6,148 nt of DNA from Nitrospira sp. GTDB lineage: Bacteria; Nitrospirota; Nitrospiria; Nitrospirales; Nitrospiraceae. The number at the start of each line of letters is the position of its first letter. Position 1 is the stretch's first letter. Positions 3,296 to 6,148 of this stretch are shown here, piece after piece. Below the pieces are notes generated by a model. It was not told where the DNA came from. It did not search any database and worked only from the letters and a program-made list of their open reading frames with translations. The position numbers and the translations under genes are program-made. The stretch spans positions 1 through 6,148 of the forward strand of contig JAICVE010000177.1 in NCBI GenBank assembly GCA_025935475.1, given 5' to 3'.

Positions 3296-6148
3296 ATGAT
3301 CAAATCTAAGTTCTTCAATGCTCTCATCATTGCATTGATCCTGCTGCAGGCCGTGATGCCTGTGCAGGCACTGGCCATGGCGGGCACCGACCTGCCAGAC
3401 TATACCCCTGGCAGTGTTGTCACCTTTGCAGGTGATAACAGCAATGATGCGGGCTACCTCCCGGGCGAGACCGTTCAAGTGAATGTGAGCGGTCCGAATA
3501 GCTTTGCAGCTGCATGTGAGTCCGTCGCCAATGACAACGGCGCCTGGGCCTGCCAGCTGACTCTGCCCGCCGATGCCGCGGACGGAAGCTACGGCTACAG
3601 CGCCACCGGGCAAACGTCCGGCGCGACGGACAGCGGTTCGTTCACCGTGACGGCTCCGCCTCCACCGAGCGCCGAGCCAACGCAAGAGCCGACTCAGGAG
3701 CCAACCCAGGAACCCACACTGGCACCCACGGCGGCACCGACGTCTGAGCCCACGCAAGCTCCCACCCAGGAACCCACGCTGGAGCCGACTCAGGAACCAA
3801 CGCAACAGCCGACTCAGGAATCAACCCAAGAACCAACCCAGGAACCCTCTCCGACTGCTCCCGCAGTTCTTTCGCCATTTATCGGCAGCGATAAGGAAGA
3901 CTACGCTCCGGCCGAGCTTGTCACCCTGACCAGCGGAAACTGGCAGCCCGGCGAATGGGTGTCGATCTATGTGAACGACAATATCGGCCAGACCTGGAGC
4001 CTCCGCACCAGTAAACAGGCGGATGCGAATGGTGCATTCGTTTACGCGTTCAATCTGCCCAGCTGGTTTGTGGCGACATATCAGGTAGTAGCTACAGGGG
4101 AAATCTCCGGTGTGGCAACTGTAGACTTCACGGATAGTCAGCCCGGCGGTGTGAGTTTCACTCCAACCAGTGTGTCGATTGCTCCAGGCAGCACAGCGAA
4201 TTACACCGTCAACATCACTAAGGCAGGAAACGATAATTCCTGTGTGATAGGGTTAAGTTTCGCTTGGACCAGTACAGCACCAATAGGTGCTACACCCACA
4301 CTTGGTTCAACGTCACTTACTATGACGACTGGCAATGTATCAACAAGCCTAAGCATTGCTACCACAAATAGCGGAACTCCCGCTCAACGAACTCAACCTG
4401 GCACGTATAACTTTACTGTCACAGCAAGCAGGGGTACTGGTTGCCAGGGCAGCGGTAATGTCATAAGCAGCCCCGGTACCCTGCTGGTTACGGGGGCAAC
4501 TTCACTTTCTCTTGCTGCCCCCAGTCCCGCTTCTGTCACGGCCGGTTCTGCGGGTCCTGTATCCTTGAGCGCCACTTTGACGCGGACCTTTGATAATGCT
4601 GGAGTTTCCGGTGCCACAATCACCTTCACCGTGGATGGAAACCCCGTTGGTACAGGCACGACCAATTCCAGTGGTGTGGCAACCCTTTCCTACAATCCCT
4701 CTGCTCTCTCCGCCGCATCACACACCATCCAGGCATCTTATGCTGGTCAGACGCCTTACACCGCCAGCACGAGCGGCACGCAAACTCTGACGGTCAACCC
4801 GGCGATCGCCGCTACGACTCTCTCCGCTGCTGCTGCAACCGGCACGTTTGGCGGCACGACCACTCTTTCCGCCACACTGACCTCCGGCGGCAATGGCGTT
4901 AACGGCAAGAGCATCAGCTTCACGCTCAATGGCACCGGTGTTGGGACTGCCACCACCAATGCCTCGGGCGTAGCGACGCTCAGCAACGTCAGCCTCTCCG
5001 GCATCAATGCCGGGACCTATCCCTCCGGCGTGAGCGCCAGCTTTGCCGGTGACTCGGGCTTCAGCGCCAGCTCCGGCAGCAATTCCCTCACCGTCGGCAA
5101 AGCCTCTTCGACCACCACCGTCACCTGCCCGACGAGCGTGACCTATGACGGTTCTGCACAAACGCCTTGTACCGCATCGGTCACCGGAGTTGGCAGCCTC
5201 AACCAGTCCCTGACTGTGTCTTACAACAATAACACCGCTGCCGGCACGGCTACGGCGAGTGCCAGCTTCGCAGGCGACACCAACCACAATGCCAGCAGTG
5301 ACTCCAAGACCTTCACGATCGGTAAAGCTGCGTCCACGACGACCATCACCTGCCCGGCAAACGTCACTTACAACGGATCCGCGCAGACTCCCTGTACGGC
5401 ATCTGTCAACGGCGCAGGCAGCTTGAACCAGAATCTAACGGTCAGCTACGCAGATAACACCAATGCCGGCACCGCAACTGCAAGCGCCAGCTTTGCAGGC
5501 GATGCCAATCACAATGCCAGCAGCGATAGCAAGACCTTCAGCATCGCCAAGGCTGCTTCCACAACGACGGTCTCCTGTCCGGCAAGCGTCACTTACAACG
5601 GATCCGCACAGACTCCCTGTACGGCATCTGTCAGCGGCGCAGGCAGCTTGAACCAGGATCTAGCGGTTAGCTACACGGCCAACACGAATGCCGGCACCGC
5701 TACGGCGACTGCTTCCTTCGCGGGCGACGCGAATCACAATGCAAGCAGCGATAGCGAAGACTTCGACATTGAGAAAGCGGCTTCGACGACCACCCTTACC
5801 TGTCCGGATAGCGTGACGTACACCGGCGCAGCACTCGAGCCTTGCTCCGCGACCGTCACCGGTGCGGGCAATTTGAACCAGTCTGTGACTGTCAATTACA
5901 GCGCCAACACCGTCGCGGGCACCGCAACTGCCACCGCCACGTTCCCCGGCGACGCCAACCATAACGGCAGCTCAGACAGCGAAACCTTTGCGATCGGTAA
6001 GGCTGGTTCTGTTACCACGATCACCTGCCCGGCGAACGTGACCTACACCGGCTCTGCGCTGACGCCTTGTACGGCGACCGTTACAGGCGCGGGCGGCTTG
6101 AACGCGTCGGTCACGGTCAGCTACACCGACAATACCGATGCCGGTACC
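3296..6148 (+). CDS. Large secreted modular Ig-like repeat protein (3' end beyond window)
   Basis: 951 residues are visible with no stop codon before the edge. AAAGGAG ends 6 nt before the ATG. Residues 1-27 are a signal peptide (positive start, hydrophobic core, Ala-Leu-Ala before M28), so the protein is exported. Then follow: a DYTP module (about 31-118); a linker of 15 PTQE-like tetrapeptides (127-186); a second copy of the first module (DYAP, about 195-281); a distinct beta-rich domain with a Cys pair (about 286-400); two Ig-like domains of the Big_3 type (about 403-502 and 503-601), each with a TxNxSGVATLS motif; and from residue 602 75-residue repeats resembling MBG/Ig-like modules, four complete and one cut. 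No catalytic motif is seen. It is probably a cell-surface adhesive or structural protein; the anchor, if any, lies beyond the window. Likely transcribed with the small gene 72 bp upstream. Confidence 0.94.
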   Translation, partial: MIKSKFFNALIIALILLQAVMPVQALAMAGTDLPDYTPGSVVTFAGDNSNDAGYLPGETVQVNVSGPNSFAAACESVANDNGAWACQLTLPADAADGSYGYSATGQTSGATDSGSFTVTAPPPPSAEPTQEPTQEPTQEPTLAPTAAPTSEPTQAPTQEPTLEPTQEPTQQPTQESTQEPTQEPSPTAPAVLSPFIGSDKEDYAPAELVTLTSGNWQPGEWVSIYVNDNIGQTWSLRTSKQADANGAFVYAFNLPSWFVATYQVVATGEISGVATVDFTDSQPGGVSFTPTSVSIAPGSTANYTVNITKAGNDNSCVIGLSFAWTSTAPIGATPTLGSTSLTMTTGNVSTSLSIATTNSGTPAQRTQPGTYNFTVTASRGTGCQGSGNVISSPGTLLVTGATSLSLAAPSPASVTAGSAGPVSLSATLTRTFDNAGVSGATITFTVDGNPVGTGTTNSSGVATLSYNPSALSAASHTIQASYAGQTPYTASTSGTQTLTVNPAIAATTLSAAAATGTFGGTTTLSATLTSGGNGVNGKSISFTLNGTGVGTATTNASGVATLSNVSLSGINAGTYPSGVSASFAGDSGFSASSGSNSLTVGKASSTTTVTCPTSVTYDGSAQTPCTASVTGVGSLNQSLTVSYNNNTAAGTATASASFAGDTNHNASSDSKTFTIGKAASTTTITCPANVTYNGSAQTPCTASVNGAGSLNQNLTVSYADNTNAGTATASASFAGDANHNASSDSKTFSIAKAASTTTVSCPASVTYNGSAQTPCTASVSGAGSLNQDLAVSYTANTNAGTATATASFAGDANHNASSDSEDFDIEKAASTTTLTCPDSVTYTGAALEPCSATVTGAGNLNQSVTVNYSANTVAGTATATATFPGDANHNGSSDSETFAIGKAGSVTTITCPANVTYTGSALTPCTATVTGAGGLNASVTVSYTDNTDAGT
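3674..3853 (+). repeat. PTQE tetrapeptide linker repeat (12-bp units)
   Basis: Fifteen 12-bp units coding for EPTQ and variants (APTA, APTS, QPTQ, ESTQ, EPSP). Synonymous codons vary between units (CCA/CCG/CCC, ACG/ACT/ACC, CAA/CAG), so the repeat is kept at protein level and is not a fresh slippage array. It makes an extended, acidic, Thr-rich spacer that could be O-glycosylated, between two copies of the same folded module. Confidence 0.9.
5099..6148 (+). repeat. 225-bp tandem repeats coding 75-residue Ig-like (MBG-type) modules
   Basis: Unit boundaries at the K-A-x-S-T-T-T motif fall at 5099, 5324, 5549, 5774 and 5999, exactly 225 bp apart; the fifth unit is cut by the window edge. Each unit carries Cys at module positions 10 and 24 (TCP...TPC), a VTY.GSA strand, the G.LN block, an NTxAGTATAxAxFxGDxNHN core and a closing F.I.K strand. 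The regular Cys spacing suggests one disulphide per module. Units 2 and 3 share a block of near-identical DNA. Confidence 0.93.

Noticed and set aside
3290..3805. Minus-strand ORF of 171 codons, rich in Arg and Gly
   Set aside because: It is antisense to the signal peptide, first module and PTQE linker of the surface protein; its odd composition is the mirror of those repeats. Similar shadows at 3202-3387, 3642-3878, 4393-4665, 4718-5287, 4756-5007 and 5660-5962 (minus), and 4590-4790 and 5463-5651 (plus), were dropped for the same reason.
5099..6148. CRISPR-like or mobile-element repeats
   Set aside because: The 225-bp repeats are in frame, contiguous and coding, without unique spacers or transposase; they are protein modules.

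Overview
The window looks like a chromosomal piece of a Chloroflexota bacterium, probably class Anaerolineae. This is inferred from style: moderately GC-rich coding sequence, a secreted protein with a long Pro-Thr-Gln-Glu linker, cysteine-bearing Ig-like repeats of a type common in that class, and an OmpR-type regulator with a degenerate receiver. No rRNA or other phylogenetic marker settles it.

Left part (1-1556): metK (S-adenosylmethionine synthetase) lies on the minus strand. Its start is at 1262, behind a complete SAM-I (S-box) riboswitch whose terminator hairpin and competing antiterminator pairing can both be read, and a good sigma-70 promoter lies upstream. SAM made by MetK should therefore stop transcription of metK.

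Middle (1651-2442): a divergently transcribed, apparently orphan OmpR/PhoB-type response regulator on the plus strand. Its phosphoacceptor Asp is present, but the acidic pocket and the conserved Lys are replaced. It ends in a stem-loop followed by an intrinsic terminator.

Right part (2443-6148): the most interesting section. Two very basic small proteins (59 and 56 aa) are paralogues of each other: the first 26 residues align without gaps and both end in S-Y-x-K-x-K-R. Each is preceded by the same promoter-like element, TGTAAC-N16-CGTC, which matches the general form of ECF sigma-factor promoters, and each has a further TGYAAC box 25 bp upstream. The second small gene lies 72 bp before a large secreted modular protein that stays open to the window edge (951 residues visible). 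That protein has a signal peptide, a duplicated DYxP module on either side of a PTQE linker, three further Ig-like domains, and then exact 225-bp tandem repeats, each with one cysteine pair.

The working model is an ECF-controlled cell-surface locus: a duplicated small-protein cassette, with the second copy possibly leading an operon with the surface protein. The paralogy, promoter symmetry and repeats are visible in the sequence; the regulation and function are inferred.
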